From Formicarius rufipectus (taxonomy: Eukaryota > Chordata > Aves > Passeriformes > Formicariidae), in assembly GCA_013399695.1 (NCBI GenBank), contig VXAU01004938.1:2943805-3007804 (forward strand): a DNA stretch of 64,000 nt, read 5' to 3'. Positions 12,786 to 26,900 of this stretch are shown here, in pieces. The translations under genes were made by a program, and so were the position numbers. The first letter of the stretch is position 1; every line of letters starts with the position of its first letter. The notes below the pieces were generated by a model that worked only from the letters and a program-made list of their open reading frames with translations, did no database searches and was not told where the DNA came from.

Positions 12786-15700
12786 ATGACTATCACAGGT
12801 TTAGGATGATGCATGTCGAAATCCATGACTTCCAAGCTCAACTACAGCAGAAACTTTCCTCTTCTTTATTCCCTCTATGTCCTCCTCCTCCTAGAAAGAA
12901 GGCAAATAGTACTAATTTTATCTCTCTTCCTCTCCATCTACCTCAAATAAATGACCATTTCACAGATGGGCCTCATCTGCACCTGCTCAATATTTCACTA
13001 ACACAGAAATAGGACTTAGAGATTTATGTATAAACTAACGTAAAAACAAATGAATTAATAAATAAAAGTGGAAATATAATGGAAATATAATTCAAATGAC
13101 AAGGAAAAATGTCTGTCTGCTAACTATTCCAGAGATTACTTCGTCAAACTCCAAATCTGTATATGAAAACCCAGTCTTGAAGCAGCTCCTGAGATGGACG
13201 TTCAAGAGAAAAGGCACCTCAGATAACCCCTTTGAGGCAAACTGCTTTCTATCTGGTTCTAAGAAAAGACTTTTGCAGCAAGGCCTGCTGATATGCACCC
13301 AGTCTGACAGCTAAAAACGTGTGTGAAAAACCACGACAGAAAGGATGGCACTGGACGGATCAGGGAAAGATGTTCATGTATTTTTGCCAAAGCAAAACCC
13401 ATAGTCCTTTTCTATGTATTCTCTGTCCATTTAGCTTGTCATGGGGAGGATCTGTGGTTTGCTACAATGAGTGACTTTCAAGAGGAAAGGATTGCCACCC
13501 CACCCATGGGCTGTGGTATAGGGTGTGCAGCACATAGTATGGGGTGTCCTCAGGATCAGTAGGTGATACAGTAATATGGCTCAGAAATTAATGAGAATAA
13601 GCAGAATCCAACTCCTAAGGCATCTACAATCCTACTTTAGCTAATTAAAAGAGTGTAAAAGGGATGGAAAATGTGATCAGGCTCTGAATACGTTTTCCAG
13701 CACTTTTTTCTCTGAGGACCAAAGGGAATTATTCTGATAATATAAAGAATGTTTTTCTGAGATATTTATTGCATTGAAATATGCACAGAGAGAAACTATC
13801 CCTGAAAAAAATGGGGATTTAAAAAAATTATTTTCAGCATATTTCATCCTCTGACTAAATTTCTCAGGCTTCCCAAAATACCCTTTCAAACCCATAATCA
13901 GCAGTGGGGTGGGACCAGATGTACTGATTAAAAGACAGTGAAGTTCAGCATTTTTATTAGGAAGTGTTTGTCTACATGAGAAAAAAAAAAAAAAAAGCTA
14001 CATGGTATTTTATCTCATTTACCTCTGAGAAAGATTGCCTGAGCCATGCACTGTGCACTGTAGTGCAGGCCCTGACATCTGTTCATGTCCACACCTGTTC
14101 CAGTTGTTGGAGACCAATGGCACAACAAATGAATCACTGTCATGTCAGTGAAAAAGGAGATGAGATTGACACAGATCAGAGGATTTGATCACATTTGTGC
14201 TTGTGATGTGTGAATACTGTTCATTTTTTTTCAGAAGCCATCTAATGTTGTCCATGCTTGCCCATAGCTGTCCCATTTGCTTTAAAACACCTGCTGTTTC
14301 TAAGGCACAGTGATTAGCTAAGGCTCATTAACTGAAGATATAGCTAATGACCACAGAGGAAGCCATAACTGTCTCAGGTTTTAGCCTGGGATGTTTCTCA
14401 TGGTCTTCTGACCTTTTTAGCTCAAATGAGCCATTTTTGATGCTCAGCTGATTGGGGTGCCTAAGCAGGGGGACAAAGGCACACAGTGAGAGGTTAGAAG
14501 ACCAGATGGAGCATGGGGCCAGTGCTCTTCACCTCCTGATCCCATCACCACCTCTGACACCCAGCCACAGCCAACTCAATGAGTATAACCTTCCTGTAGT
14601 ATGTGGAACTCATGGTTGAAGTGACAACAGCCTCTACGGATGCACAATTAGAAAACTTGTATATGACAAGGTGGAAAAGTGCCCAGGCTTCTCATACATT
14701 CTGCCAATTAAACAGACTGCCTGTCTAAGGAAGACTTTGAAATCCATGCCAGGTTTTCATCCTAAGGAGAACAATCCTTCTTTGCAGCAAGTTCTGGGTC
14801 TGGGGTAAAAATACATTTGTATTTACTGTACACTAAGAAGCATTCAACTAGCTTAAATGAAGTGAAAGAGAATGATGTATTTATGCGCAAGGTTTTATTT
14901 CTCCTAATGTAGGACTTGTATTAAAATTGCCCTCCACACTTAGAAGCCTGACAGTTGTCTGCATTTTTGACCAGGAATTCACACCTGGGGTGTCTGGAAT
15001 GAGCCGGGGAACAGGAAAAGATATGCAGCAAGCTGTGCCTTTCTATTCTGATGATCAGCAATTGCACAGAGAGAAAGGAAGGTATTTATTTTTTTTTTCA
15101 CAATTTTATGTCCTTGCGATTTCCTAAGGCCCATAAAATTAATGATGAAGAGATCAGCAATCCAGTTATAAGGAGCTTATATTTTTTCCCAGTGTAGGAG
15201 CCTCTGGCCATTGTATTTTACAAAATAGAAAAGGAAGAATATTAAAAAAGTTAAAAATGAAAACATGTGAAATAAAATAGAGCTTTGTCATTTAACTCCT
15301 GGGATTTATTATACTTACAGTGATCTTGACCATATATCTTTTTCTTTTTCCTTGGCTCTTATTAGTATCTACATAACGGATAGAAAAAATGTAAATGATT
15401 CATGCAACTTCTGAAGTGCCACAAATTGTCAATGACTTTTGGGGAAATGAGCAGAGTAATAACCATCAAACACCAAGAGATGGGTTACATTACCCCAATA
15501 CATCTACTATATCTATGTGAAGAAACTGTGCATCAGGTGGTAACTCCAGCTAGTCTTTGTTATGCTGCTTATTTTATTTACATAAAAATTAATGGTTATT
15601 TTCTTCCTTTTTTTTTTTTTAATTACTTTTTTAATCATCATCTCTCCCTAAATGTGACAAGTGGAAAAATGCAAATGACTTTGTTCTACAGATATTTGTA

Positions 15701-15815
15701 ATCATAAATGGAGACTGCTGTGAACTCTACCTTCATATTTCAGATGGGACATGGAAGTTAATTAGATCTCTGCCTTCATCCCTGTAACAGTGCTTGTCTA
15801 TCTCTGAAGGTCTTT

Positions 15816-15851
15816 GAGCAGCTGAATTCATCTTGAACAGCTGAATTCAAG
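15816..15851. repeat. Small tandem duplication, about 19 bp unit
   Basis: GAGCAGCTGAATTCATCTT is followed by GAACAGCTGAATTCAAG, a tandem repeat with two or three differences. Confidence 0.8.
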
Positions 15852-16508
15852 AACAGAAATTATTTTATTATTTTAAGAGCAAATGTTAAGCAAAGACAAT
15901 AGTGTAACAACTATTTTCTCTCTAGAGGTAATGAGCCTGTCTCTTCTGAATGTGAAAATGTTAACTTGCTCTAGTGATTTCTGCCCTTCTATTTTTGGAT
16001 TGATGATGAGCTACATATTCATCTACAGGTTTCTCTACAAGGAAATGAGATCTACTGCTGAGCTGTTATCAAAACCTAAACTAATAAGGCATTCAATATA
16101 TCAAAGCATCATGTAGAATTATTAAGGAGGGGGGTAGTCTTGAATTGCCCCAGAAGGAGCAAAAAAGCAGCAGTGGAAGAATTCTTCCTACCATGAACAG
16201 CAATGTCCAGAAAGTTTCATTCCCTCTGCAGGTCATCTCTGGTATGGATTTGTCTGAAGACTAAGAGCTTGTTACCTGCCTCTTGTCCCAAGGATGGCTC
16301 CCAAATTGGAGCTATTTTAGTGTCTTCCAGTGGCATCAGATATGACTGTGGTTATGCACCCTCTGCATTTGTATTGTGCTTGCATCTTTTGTCTCTCTGC
16401 ACTGCTGTGAATATTTCCCTCTCTACCATCTGATCATCATCATTTCTGATTCAAAATTTTAAGGACAGCAACTCTCATTTGAATGTGCATAGATGAAATC
16501 CTAAATAA

Positions 16509-16732
16509 GGTTTTGTGGTTTTTTGGTTGTTTTTGGTTTTTGTTTGTTTTGTTTGTTTGGGGGGTTTGTTTGTTTGTTTGTTTGGTTTGGTTTTTTTGTG
16601 GATTTTGTTTGTTTTTGTTTGGGGGTTTTTGTTTTGTTTGTTTTTCTTTCTTTCTTTTTTTCTGTTTTGTTTTGGTTTAGTTTTTTGGTTTGGTTTGGTT
16701 TGGTTTTTTTTTTGGTTTTTGGGTTTTTTTAC
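16509..16732. repeat. Long T/G-only simple repeat tract
   Basis: About 225 bp built almost wholly from T and G, with interleaved TTTG, GTTTGTTTG and TTTGG units and short T runs. It ends in four TTTGG units and T9. Long open frames on both strands across it (Phe/Trp/Leu-rich, or Lys/Gln/Asn/Thr-rich) are composition artefacts. Confidence 0.95.
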
Positions 16733-17565
16733 AGCCGCAACAGAGTATAGATACAAAAATATGCTCCAGCATCAGATTACTGTTGTGTCATTTCTCACAT
16801 TCCCATTAAGCCTTCTAACAACAGCCTGGAACTGTTTTAAATTTTTCACCTCTAATATTTGGAAATTAAAAATTTTCTAACAACTGATGTTGATCATGGT
16901 GTTTTGAGCTCTCTCTCATCTTGCTATTTTATCTGTTATAGATATATATTGAAATTACAGGTTTCCATGTCAACAAAGTTTCTCTCCTTCCATACAGCAA
17001 GTGAGCTCTTGGTGAAAGCTGGCCAACTGGCTTTGAGATTTTTACCTTGGCCTGAGTTTGTGGTGAAAGTTAGATGGCTTGTATTCCTTTTTAACTATTT
17101 GTGTGGAGGTTGATTGCATTGTAATGAATGAGGGCATATTACCTTATACCAAATGTTTGTAATAAGCAGAGGACATAGGTAGCATCTTTCAGCCTGTGCT
17201 ATTCTTGGCTTTAAGTGTACATTTTAAGTTTGTATACCACTGTAGAATTGAGAAGAGAGGAGCAATGTCACACCCAAGGGTGTGTGTGAGGAGCTGTAAC
17301 TGTGCTTAGGTTCTTTATAAAGAGTGAGATGCATATAGAGGGAAGGTTCAACAAATCTGTCCTCCCTGGTTTCTGAATTTCTAAAATTTTTGAACCATCT
17401 GTCCCACAAGAAATGTTCTCCATTTCAGAAGAAAAACTTTAAAAATACTGAAAGAGTGATGGACACTCATAAACATTTCTTAGGCCCAAATTCTGAGTTC
17501 AACAGCTCTTGAAAGGAACCTATTTGCAGTCAGTGTCAGATCAGGGATTTACAATCAGACCCATA

Positions 17566-17880
17566 TTTTTTTTATTCACAAACAAATTGTTTATTAAAGC
17601 AGAAATGTGGTTGGCAAGTTAGAGATTAAGGCTGAGGCAGGTAAGAGCTGTTAGGGGCCAAGGCAGTTTGGTGGTGCAGCAGATCATGCTGGGGGTCCTC
17701 TTAGGCACTAGATGGTCCTTTTTGGCACCAGAGGTCATCTTCAGCTCCCACTGACCAAGAAGCAGGAGGGTGCCACAGCCTGGTAGGAAGGCCAGTAATC
17801 TAGGAGTAATCTGGGCATGTGTGGGTTGCCATCTGGCAAGGTAAAAGGCAACACTCAAGTAAACCATAATAAAGTTTTAA
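17566..17880 (-). pseudogene. Possible processed pseudogene fragment, parent unknown
   Basis: Read on the - strand, a moderately GC-rich block of about 250 bp ends in CTGCTTTAATAAACAATTTG, and after a second AATAAA runs into A8 (17566-17573). That is the layout of an mRNA 3' end with a short poly(A) tail. One 82-residue frame crosses it (17619-17867), but I recognise no protein family in any of the frames I tried. It may equally be chance or the 3' end of an unannotated transcript. Confidence 0.25.
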
Positions 17881-19310
17881 TAATTCTAAAGTAATTTGAT
17901 TTGATTTATTTGATTACATTTGCAAAATGCAACCTCTGTATCTCACATACCCTACACATCTCTAGTTCTGCATGTAGGTTTTGCCAGGCATCCAAGTGAA
18001 GGACAGTGAAAGTGTGGGGCTTTCAGAATTATACCTTCTTCTCTGGACCATGCTAGGGGCAAAATGCTTTCATTCTTGCCTAAAGAAGTAGAGAGACATA
18101 ACAGATTAGCACTCAAATATGCAGGATGAAGCCTATGAATAAACTCTATGCCAATGCATTTGTATGAACAACTAATGTAGTTGCAAGCAAAATGCATCAC
18201 AAATTAGAAGTGCAGGGCTTACAAGGATATTCATAAATGTAAATAACTGTAGAAAAAAATGAAGTCTTTAGGAAACAGAGGCAAGGAAATGAAAAGATAC
18301 AAGTAATTCAAACAAGCATCAAAGACCTGAATTTCTGAGTAGTTGTTGCTAATGAAGAAACAATTGACTTCACAGTGCAGCCATACTAATGAACTGTGCT
18401 TTACAGATGATAATGAAGTATTTTTTATGAATGCCTAATAAAGACAAAACTGCTGAAGCAATGAATAATAATGAAAATTGAAAATCTCCTAGAAAAAAAA
18501 GGAATTGTGAACAAATACATTTATGCTGTACTGAGAGCATTCTTGTGCATTTTCAAATGAAAGAAATATAAAATAACAATTCTCTACAGTGTTTAAGCAT
18601 GAACTTAAAGTGGAGCAGTAGATCCAATTTGGGTGGTAGCAGGCAGAAGAATGGCTTAGTATCCATGGAGAGAAATGTATATCCAGAGATAACCAAATGC
18701 AGGATCTGGTACCAATAAGCATGATGGATGATTGCTATGCTGGGAAGCCAGTGGGAAATACACTGTGCTATGTGACTGGCAATGGGCAGGGTCTGGCCTA
18801 AAATCTTGGTAATCACACCTTCGTAGATACTGTGGACAAGGGTAGGAAATGGTTTGCAAACTCCCAAAATACAACATGGTGTTTGCAGTCATGAGATCTA
18901 AAGCATTAAAATACCATGCTCTGAACATAGAAAAGATCATAGAAACTCCTACTTGTAGACTTTCGATTTTATGTTCAAGATCTGTGGATTTAGGGAGTAT
19001 TAAAACTGCATTTGTGATATTTTACAAATTTTTAAGATTAAAATATTTTTCAGTTCATTTAAAGATATTTTGCTAGCACCTGTAAGCATGGGAGCAGCTA
19101 CCTGGTATTTCTTTCCCAGACTGACATTCAGCCGTGTAATTAATCTCCTTTTATTTTCAAGGCTTCATCCTTTCAAACTTCTAGTAAAAGTATTGTTCCT
19201 TACATCAACTTTGGTTCCAAGTACTCCTCACAAATAAAATAAAGCTGATCAAACAAAAAACCTCACCGAAAATAACTAAGGTCAGAGGCTTCCAGAGCTC
19301 CCAGAGCTAC

Positions 19311-19405
19311 CGCCAGGTGTCAGAGTCTGCGAGCGCTGCTTTCAGAACAGCTGTCACAGCTGGAAGTAACGCCGGGGTGGAGGGGGGCGCAGGGAGGCGC
19401 GGGGT
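19311..19405. promoter_or_regulatory. Isolated CpG-rich patch
   Basis: About eight CpG dinucleotides lie in roughly 95 bp (including CGAGCGC, ACGCCGGGG and GGCGCGGGG), in surroundings that are almost free of CpG. It could be a small promoter, a noncoding first exon or an unmethylated enhancer. It lies 28 kb upstream of TRHR, and no coding exon is visible nearby. Confidence 0.35.
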
Positions 19406-20886
19406 GGGTATGGAGCAGTGGAGGGATATTGGGGGAAGTGGAGGGAAGGGTTATTTGCAATCTTTTCTGTTCACCTGCTGTTCTCTAGACATAGATGTAG
19501 CATAAATACCGAGGCACTTGAGTATTCTACCATAAACACAGAAAGCCCTTACATGGGAACAACCCTACATGAATTATTATGGCTACCAAAGATAGAAATA
19601 AACATTTGTTTACCAGCTAAATGTAAAAATATTGCCATGTTAGTGTGGGATTTAAAAGGTTTTTACAGAGAAACCACCAGGCTTTTCTCTCCTGATGCTG
19701 AATTCTTGTTTCTGCAAAAACCTCTGTTAGTTTCTGGATTTCTTTTCCCCTGTTATCTTGAAATATGATTTTGAAAGTGCTTTTATTCCCATCTTTTTAG
19801 TCATCCATTGATATGTTCTACTATTACAAAAAAAAAAAAAAAAAATCTTCTACCTCTTCTTCTTACAAACACTATTTCTGCAGAACAAGAGCAGTGCTCA
19901 GCCTCTGGGCCCACTCGTATAAAACATGAGCATTTGTCCTGTGCTGAGGAGTGTAGCACTCAGCCTGCAAGCAGAGCTCTTCCAGCAGTAGAATCCTTGG
20001 GCCTCAAAAGGAGATGTAAGTCCTTCTGCTAGTCTAGAGTGTGAAATTTCTTCCACCCAAGAGTTGTCATGCCCACCTTTCCAAAACATCTTTGCATTGA
20101 CTCACACCATTGTAAGAATCCACATTGGCTCTATGTACTACCAACTTCTTGGAGCATTTTGCCTCATTCCTGGTCTCTGGGATCTTGCCACAGTCACTCA
20201 TATTCAACATATTGTGTCCATCTGTTAACAAGATTGCCTTAAAGCCCACTCGTATTGGGTGCACATCACATGAGGATACAGCCAGTGCTCACAGGGCTGG
20301 TTAAAATCTGACTGGTATGAGCTCAGAACAGCACTGACAGCAAGGAATCTGGCATATGTTGAATAAGTTTTCTGGGGAAGGTCATCCTATGCTTTGACAA
20401 ACAAGGTCTTTAAGCATGTGATGAACTGCAGGAGCACATTTAGAACCCGCCAGGTATAGGCCTGTATGTCTTATTAAGGATGAGTAGGTTTAAACTTAAT
20501 AATTTTCTTAGTCAGCTGCTTATGTTCTTTGCTGTCCTGGAGCATCAGTATTTGGTATCTCCAACAACAAGCTTTTAAATTTTTATTTCGAATCTGATGT
20601 AGTTTAAGTGATCAATATGGAAATGTTGCCATCTAGGAAATAATATAAACTTTTTTCTCCTATGCAGGTATAGCTTCTTTATGCAGACAATGATGATATC
20701 AAATATGTCAACAGTTACTCTAAAATCAATATATATCCTTTGTCACTTCATTAAAATATTTGTTTATCCTAGATGTCACTCTCTGCGGTTTGTGCCTTAA
20801 GTTTGTTCAAAAAAATAGAAGAAAATAATTCTGAGCTTCTTATTGGGCTTCCACTCATGTGGCAGCCACCCATCATGTTCTCTTTG

Positions 20887-20960
20887 TTGGGTTTTTATTT
20901 GTTTATTTGTTCTGTTTGGTTTTATTTGTGTTTTAGTTTGGTTGGTTGGTTTGGTTTTTT
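20887..20960. repeat. T/G-rich simple repeat
   Basis: An imperfect TTTG / TTTGG tract of about 70 bp, with TTGGTTGGTTGGTTTGG near its end. Same style as the tracts at 16.5, 30.9, 38.0 and 58.4 kb. Confidence 0.85.
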
Positions 20961-23900
20961 AGTCTAATGAAAGCGTCCTATTAGATATTCACTTTTCAGT
21001 CTGAAGGCAGTCTGGAAATGAAAAGATGAGACTAATGAAATCCTAATGGCCTATAAAAATGAGCCTTTTATTGTGATATTTTAAAATTCTAAATATGTTC
21101 TCTTGCTTCTGTTTCTGTCTGAGGGCAGAATACGTGCACAGTGCTTTAATATATCAAGTGAATTTGTTTGTTGCTAACAATTTCTTTATCTAAGTATGTA
21201 TAATGCAGGTGGCTTTAGTCAGACTGTGTTCATGTCAGTAGGTAAGCAAATAAATAGAACTATTTTTGGTTCACATACTTAAACTGAAGAGTTCTTATTG
21301 CAAGTTTGGGTGACTAGTAGAAACCAAGACTATAATTGCTAGTTACTTGTCTGTGTCCGTGCTTAGTATGAGTAGGTAGGTCTTGGCATGAAGTCACTAT
21401 ATGCTCAAAAAAGGAACACATCTGACATTTTAGATGTTGACAGTTTGAAAAAAATAAAGCAGGGTAGCCAAGAATTATAGTATGACTTCAGTAATTCAAT
21501 TTATTGACTGACTTGTCTAATGCCAAACCGAAGTGGTGAAGCACTTAGCTGAAGACAGATGGTCAGCAAATCAACCTTTCCATGTAGAGTGATGCTTTTA
21601 TCCATTTTTTCAGTTCTCTTACTGTTATTATCACAGTATTGATCCAAACATTGGATTTCGTATCAATTTACATCACCTGACATCGTATGCTCTGGATAAG
21701 AGCAAATATAATCTTTCTCCAAGAAAGATGCAATTTTAATAAGCCTTTGGGAGAAAACAGCTGTGGTAATTTTCATGGAAAAATAGAGATCAACCCGTTG
21801 TTTGCATACATATTTAAATCCTTTAAAAGCATTGTTCTGCATACACATTTCTGTTATATTACATTTAAAAACATTTTGTTCCTTGCTGCTTAGGAAGGTA
21901 TCAGTGATCCATAATGTAGAACCTCCTGTTTTGAGCACCACTTCACTGAATAGTATTAAATAGGCTTCTGCTAGCCCTATTTCACAATTTTTCAAACAGA
22001 AAACATCTTGAGGTTTGAAGATATTTTTCATCATCACATTGACATATCCGTATTTTTGTGAATTAGAAGCTTCTAAGATGGAAAATGTTACAACTGCATT
22101 TTTGTGACCAAGTTTACTGCTCAGGTGAGTGTTAGTCTCTGCTTTTTCCTGCCCTGGTGCTCATGAATAGAAAAGAACCAATAGGGGGGTTTAATTTTCA
22201 TCCACAGCAGTTGTATACCTGGCGTATTTGTCATCAGGCGTGACATGCTGCTCACTGACTGGAGCAGGAGCTTAGATGCCTGGTTCCCATGTGCCTCCTG
22301 TATTTAAACACAATTGTGTACACAAGCCCACAATGAATCTTAGCTCTGGAGTAACAAGCAGAGAAACAAGACATAGCAATAAATTTTGAGATTCATGTAC
22401 TATTACTATTTAGTATTTCCTTTTAATAGCTCATGATGGCCTAAATTCTTGCACCAATGAGGTCAGATTTTGTAGTAGTAATACTTAAAAGTCAATTGTC
22501 CGTGTGGAAAGGGTTTTGGATACTGGAGGAGCAGGGCAAGAAGCAGCAGGCTGTGGCAAGAAATGCAGGAGCAAAAGTATAATTGTGTTTAAAAAGCTAA
22601 ACAGCGGTTGATCCCTCTTGCAATTCATTCTTCCTGAGGCAACTTTTACCTACCTGGACATGAGGTACACCTTCGAGAGGTCTTTCACCCACAGAAAGAA
22701 TCTGGACTCTTTTGTGTACATGGAAAGAGCAGAGATAACATGAGTGTGGCCCTTCAGTTAGTGATCAGTGCTGTCCACTACAAACAAATGACAGGCTAGG
22801 GACAGGCCAGCCCTACTTTAAGGGCAAAATATTGCTCCTTTGAAAGTAAGGATAAAAATCTGTTTAGCTCAGGTCTGGAACCTACTGATTTGTAAGCAAA
22901 GCCATTTGACTATTGCACTCACCAAAAAAAACCCAAACAAAAAAAGTGTGGGGTTTTTTTTCCCATACTGTATTTTAGCCACTATTTCATTGTATTTTCT
23001 TTTTTTTTTTTTTTTCGTTCTCTCAAATAATAGGTTGTTTTCCTTTTCTTTCCTCTCTAAAAGAAGAATTTGTATTCTTTCTTCACTAATATCCATGATT
23101 ATAATTTAGATGATTTGTTTTCCCTGGTAAATTTTCTTTCCATATAATTTTTCATAGGAGGTATAAAATTTTCAAAATTCAGAAAGGATTTAGTTATCAG
23201 GTTCCTCATCTGGCCAATAGATGGGACTCTTACCTCTGAGATTCTCTCTTTGATCTTATCACATAGGTAACAGTGCAAAAACCATTATTGAAATCTGAAA
23301 TGTGAGGGATACATATTACCCCACATCTCTGAAAAACATATAAACAAGGGACCTCTGCAGCTCTTAACATCTCAGCTAAGCCAAATATGAAAGAGGGTGC
23401 AGGCAGTAGAACTTGAGGTTAGAGGTTTATGTTTCAGACATTTAATTTAATGAACAAATTAAAAATACTTATCATCTGGCTTTTTTCCTCCCAGGAAGGA
23501 TGCATATGATAAGGGTCAGTTAATATGATAAATACAAAATAAATCACCAAACAGGTCACGTTGATTAGAGGAGTTAATAATGGCTTTGTTCCTGTTGCCT
23601 TTCGGTCTCAGATACAAGACTGACATACAAATGGCTGAAGCATATTAGGAGCTGACCTGGAATACAAATACTGGATTTGGTTGGAAAGTACTTGCTTTGA
23701 GTGAGAGAGTTCCAAGGTAACATGGTTCATGGAAATATCTATTTTCTTATATTTCTGGTGAAATGTAGGTGGGACATCAGTGGAACTCAGCCTAAATGGA
23801 AATGCACCAGCTTCTGGGGTAGACCTAAGGACTCCTATGTTCTAGCTTTCCTGGCTGAGAAGTTGTTGGTGGAAGTACTGGGATATTATGTGTCTCTTGC

Positions 23901-26900
23901 AGTCAGTGCCCTGAACTCAATGGTAGGGATGCTGGGACCTCTCTGTTGGCTGTTGTGGCTTGCAAGTTACTCTTTTGCAAACATTCAAGGGGCTGAATAC
24001 TTGGAAGACCTACTGTAGTTAGTGTTCAGAGAGTGGTCCTCCAGGTTTAATTTCTACTGCTTTTTCTTTCCCCAGTGAAATGTTCTGATTACTTTAACTT
24101 GTCAGAATAGAAAGGATTACATGAAGTCCTACAACAGAACTACAGTGTCTCACATGGAATATATTTTATTTTCTAGCCCTTGAGATGGATGTGAAACGGT
24201 GGGCAGTTTTGTCTTCAAGGGTGCATTTCTCTCTGTTGCTCCTGTTGCAGCATTATACCTGCACATTTCCCTTTACAGTATTCCCATGTGTTTGGTTCCC
24301 CTGTGCATTGTGCCTTGTGCCTATTGCCTGAGCTCAGCGGTGGCCTGGAAAACACCACACATTAGGATACAAATTTGAGTGTATACAGTGTGTGTACAAC
24401 ACATACACAACACTGCCTCGAAGGCTTTAGCCCACATTGATCACATGAAAGAGGATGATGCCATCAGGCCCCATCTGATGGTGCTGACCATCAGTCAGAT
24501 TAAGCAGCAATCAGGGAATTAGGCGTGACTTTTCACACGGAGGGGTCGCACAGAAGAAATAAGAAAGGCACATGAAAAATTGAGACAAAGCTGAGTTTGA
24601 CACAGCCAGAAGCTTCCCCACCAGCATTACCACCTCTGTCCAGGCCAGACTGAGCATCACTCCTGAGGGTACTGGGTTGTGCTGTGGACTGTCTGTTCCC
24701 AGTAGCACTCTGGGGGACCCAGACCTGCAGCATGCAAGCCTGAAAACACAGGGTGCTCACACTGACATATTTGTGAACATTTCATTAAGTGCCTACCATT
24801 GTAGATATTACTGACATCATCCTAATTTTACAGAAGACTGTCAGGAGGCTTTGCCTCTGTGTGTGTCCAGCTGGACCTTGCACCCTGAATGCCCATGGGC
24901 AGCTGGAGAACAGTAGTTGCACTCCTGGAGTGTGCCTCAGATGTAATTTCATTCAGATGAAATCAGTTTCACATAGAAAGAACTCAGCACTCCAAAACCA
25001 TTCCCAAAGCATGGAAAACAGGGTTAAATGGGAGTGTTGCTGACTCACTCAGCAGAGCAGCTAGTGCATATGTGCCCTCTGCTGAATGGAGTATGTTCCC
25101 ATCACGTGGATGTCTCAACCAGCAGGTCGGAGATAAGAATGATCTACAGCAGAGGGGCATTGAAAACCTGAATGCTGAGCTGCCTACATCTAGCACAACT
25201 TTGCAGGTGGCATCTGCCTCTCCCACCCATGTTTCACTAGCAAAATGAACAATGGTGTCATCATGGCCTCATGCCTTTCTGTAAAAAAAATCCCGAATAA
25301 ACTAGATTACTATTCTAATTTGTTATAATTTTATATATTCTTTTTAAGTTAAAAGTAGTCTTATTTTTAATTTCAGATACTTGAAGTCCCAAATGGCAAG
25401 GAGGAGAATGTGAAATAGCATATGTTGGCTACAAAACATGGCAATCCCTCACTGAGCCATGACTGACTGCTGTAGCCCCACAAAATACCTTCTTTATATT
25501 TGGGGTGTTTTTATAACTAGTATGTCACTTTATCCCACCTTTGTGCAATAAATGAGCTATTACAGATCCATACTACAGGCAAACCTGGCAGCTGATAAAA
25601 TGAAATATTAATATTTTTTGGTCTTACAGTCTCAAGAGACTTTCCTTACTTTGAAGCAAGAAAACTCCACCACCTGCAAGCTAACTCTCAGGTGAATTGG
25701 GTGTGCATTAGTCAAAGGGCTTTTGGCAAGTTGTGTAGCATCCCTCTCAAAGCATGTGAAAAGCTGTGGATGCTTTGATCATCCATTGATTAAAACAGAA
25801 AAATGGGGAAGGGAGAAGGGAATTTCTTGATCGTGTGGAAGATCTGCAAACAAAACGTGTCATTCTCTTTTACAAAGGCTTTCATTAGTCCCCAGGCTGT
25901 CAGCAGGCTGGCCAGACTGCTTAGTCAGATCAAATGTCGTGTCAAATGATCACACTCTTGCTCTCGGCTTCCCTTTGCAGTGCTCTCTAACTGTTGTTTG
26001 CACAGAGGCATTGCTCGGGTGTTGCCGTAGTGAACAAATGTGAAACTGCATGTTCTTTATAAGGCAGCTCAACGTCCAGCAACAATGTACTGCACAGCAA
26101 GTTCAGGCAGCATACATATCTCTGCTGTCCCTTCAAAGGAGCACGTTTCCAGCCCACTGAAATACCTCCTGTTGCCATATTTTGTCTGAAATAATTTCAT
26201 TCATTTTCTGGAACAAAACATCAAGGTTACAGAATCCTAGCTTTTCCTGATTATTTAAGCTGTTGTTAAATATTTCTCTAGAGTCCTAAACAATGGATTT
26301 GTTTCTCTTCTCTTACTTGCATCCCCTGCACTCCCCAAACATGATGAAATTGATGACCTGCACATTTAGAGAGATGAGAGGAAATATCTCCTTATGCTGC
26401 ACATCATTAACCTCTAACTTCACCAGTGGAAGAGAAAATAACTTCAAACACTACAGGTGAACTTTGAAAAGGGCAGAACAATTTAAATGTCTAGTAGTTT
26501 TAGAAACAAATTTAATTTATTGAAAGTAATGTGTCATTATACTTTTAAATGCTGCATGGCTGTATTGGAAGACAGGAAGCAATATTGTTTCCTCCAAAGA
26601 GAAAACTGTCCAACGTATTAGCAATATTTCTATTATACTTTCTCCAAAGTGTAATTGTCAGTGTTGATGGTCTGAAGGTGAGTGTATTGAAAGAATAGCC
26701 TGAAACATAAGGGCAAACAGTTCTGCTTTTCTTGGCAACTTGAAATCATAATGAGATGCTTCTGACATATGATGCACCTGTGTGTACCTTTTCTGGCCTC
26801 TATGCTTGAGAATGATGAGTAAGAGCCTCATTAAACTGCTTAGGGGCTGTGGCTGTTCGGGTGAGGGGTTAATTCTGTACTGTTGCTGTGATAGGGGCTG

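Larger units (their letters stand above)
11592..16508. other. Intergenic, no gene seen
   Basis: Mostly AT-rich unique sequence with homopolymer runs (A17 or so at about 13980; T-rich at 15609), the 13-bp hairpin at 12747-12785 and a small duplication at 15816-15851. The sense and antisense open frames around 12385-12756 overlap one another and have no family match. Confidence 0.6.
16733..20886. other. Intergenic; holds the CpG patch and possible pseudogene
   Basis: Apart from the possible processed pseudogene (17566-17880), the CpG patch (19311-19405) and an A-rich run near 19828-19845, I see only AT-rich unique sequence. Confidence 0.6.

Noticed and set aside
16475..16880. Long overlapping open frames on both strands rich in Phe/Trp or Lys/Gln/Thr
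   Set aside because: They are translations of a T/G simple repeat.
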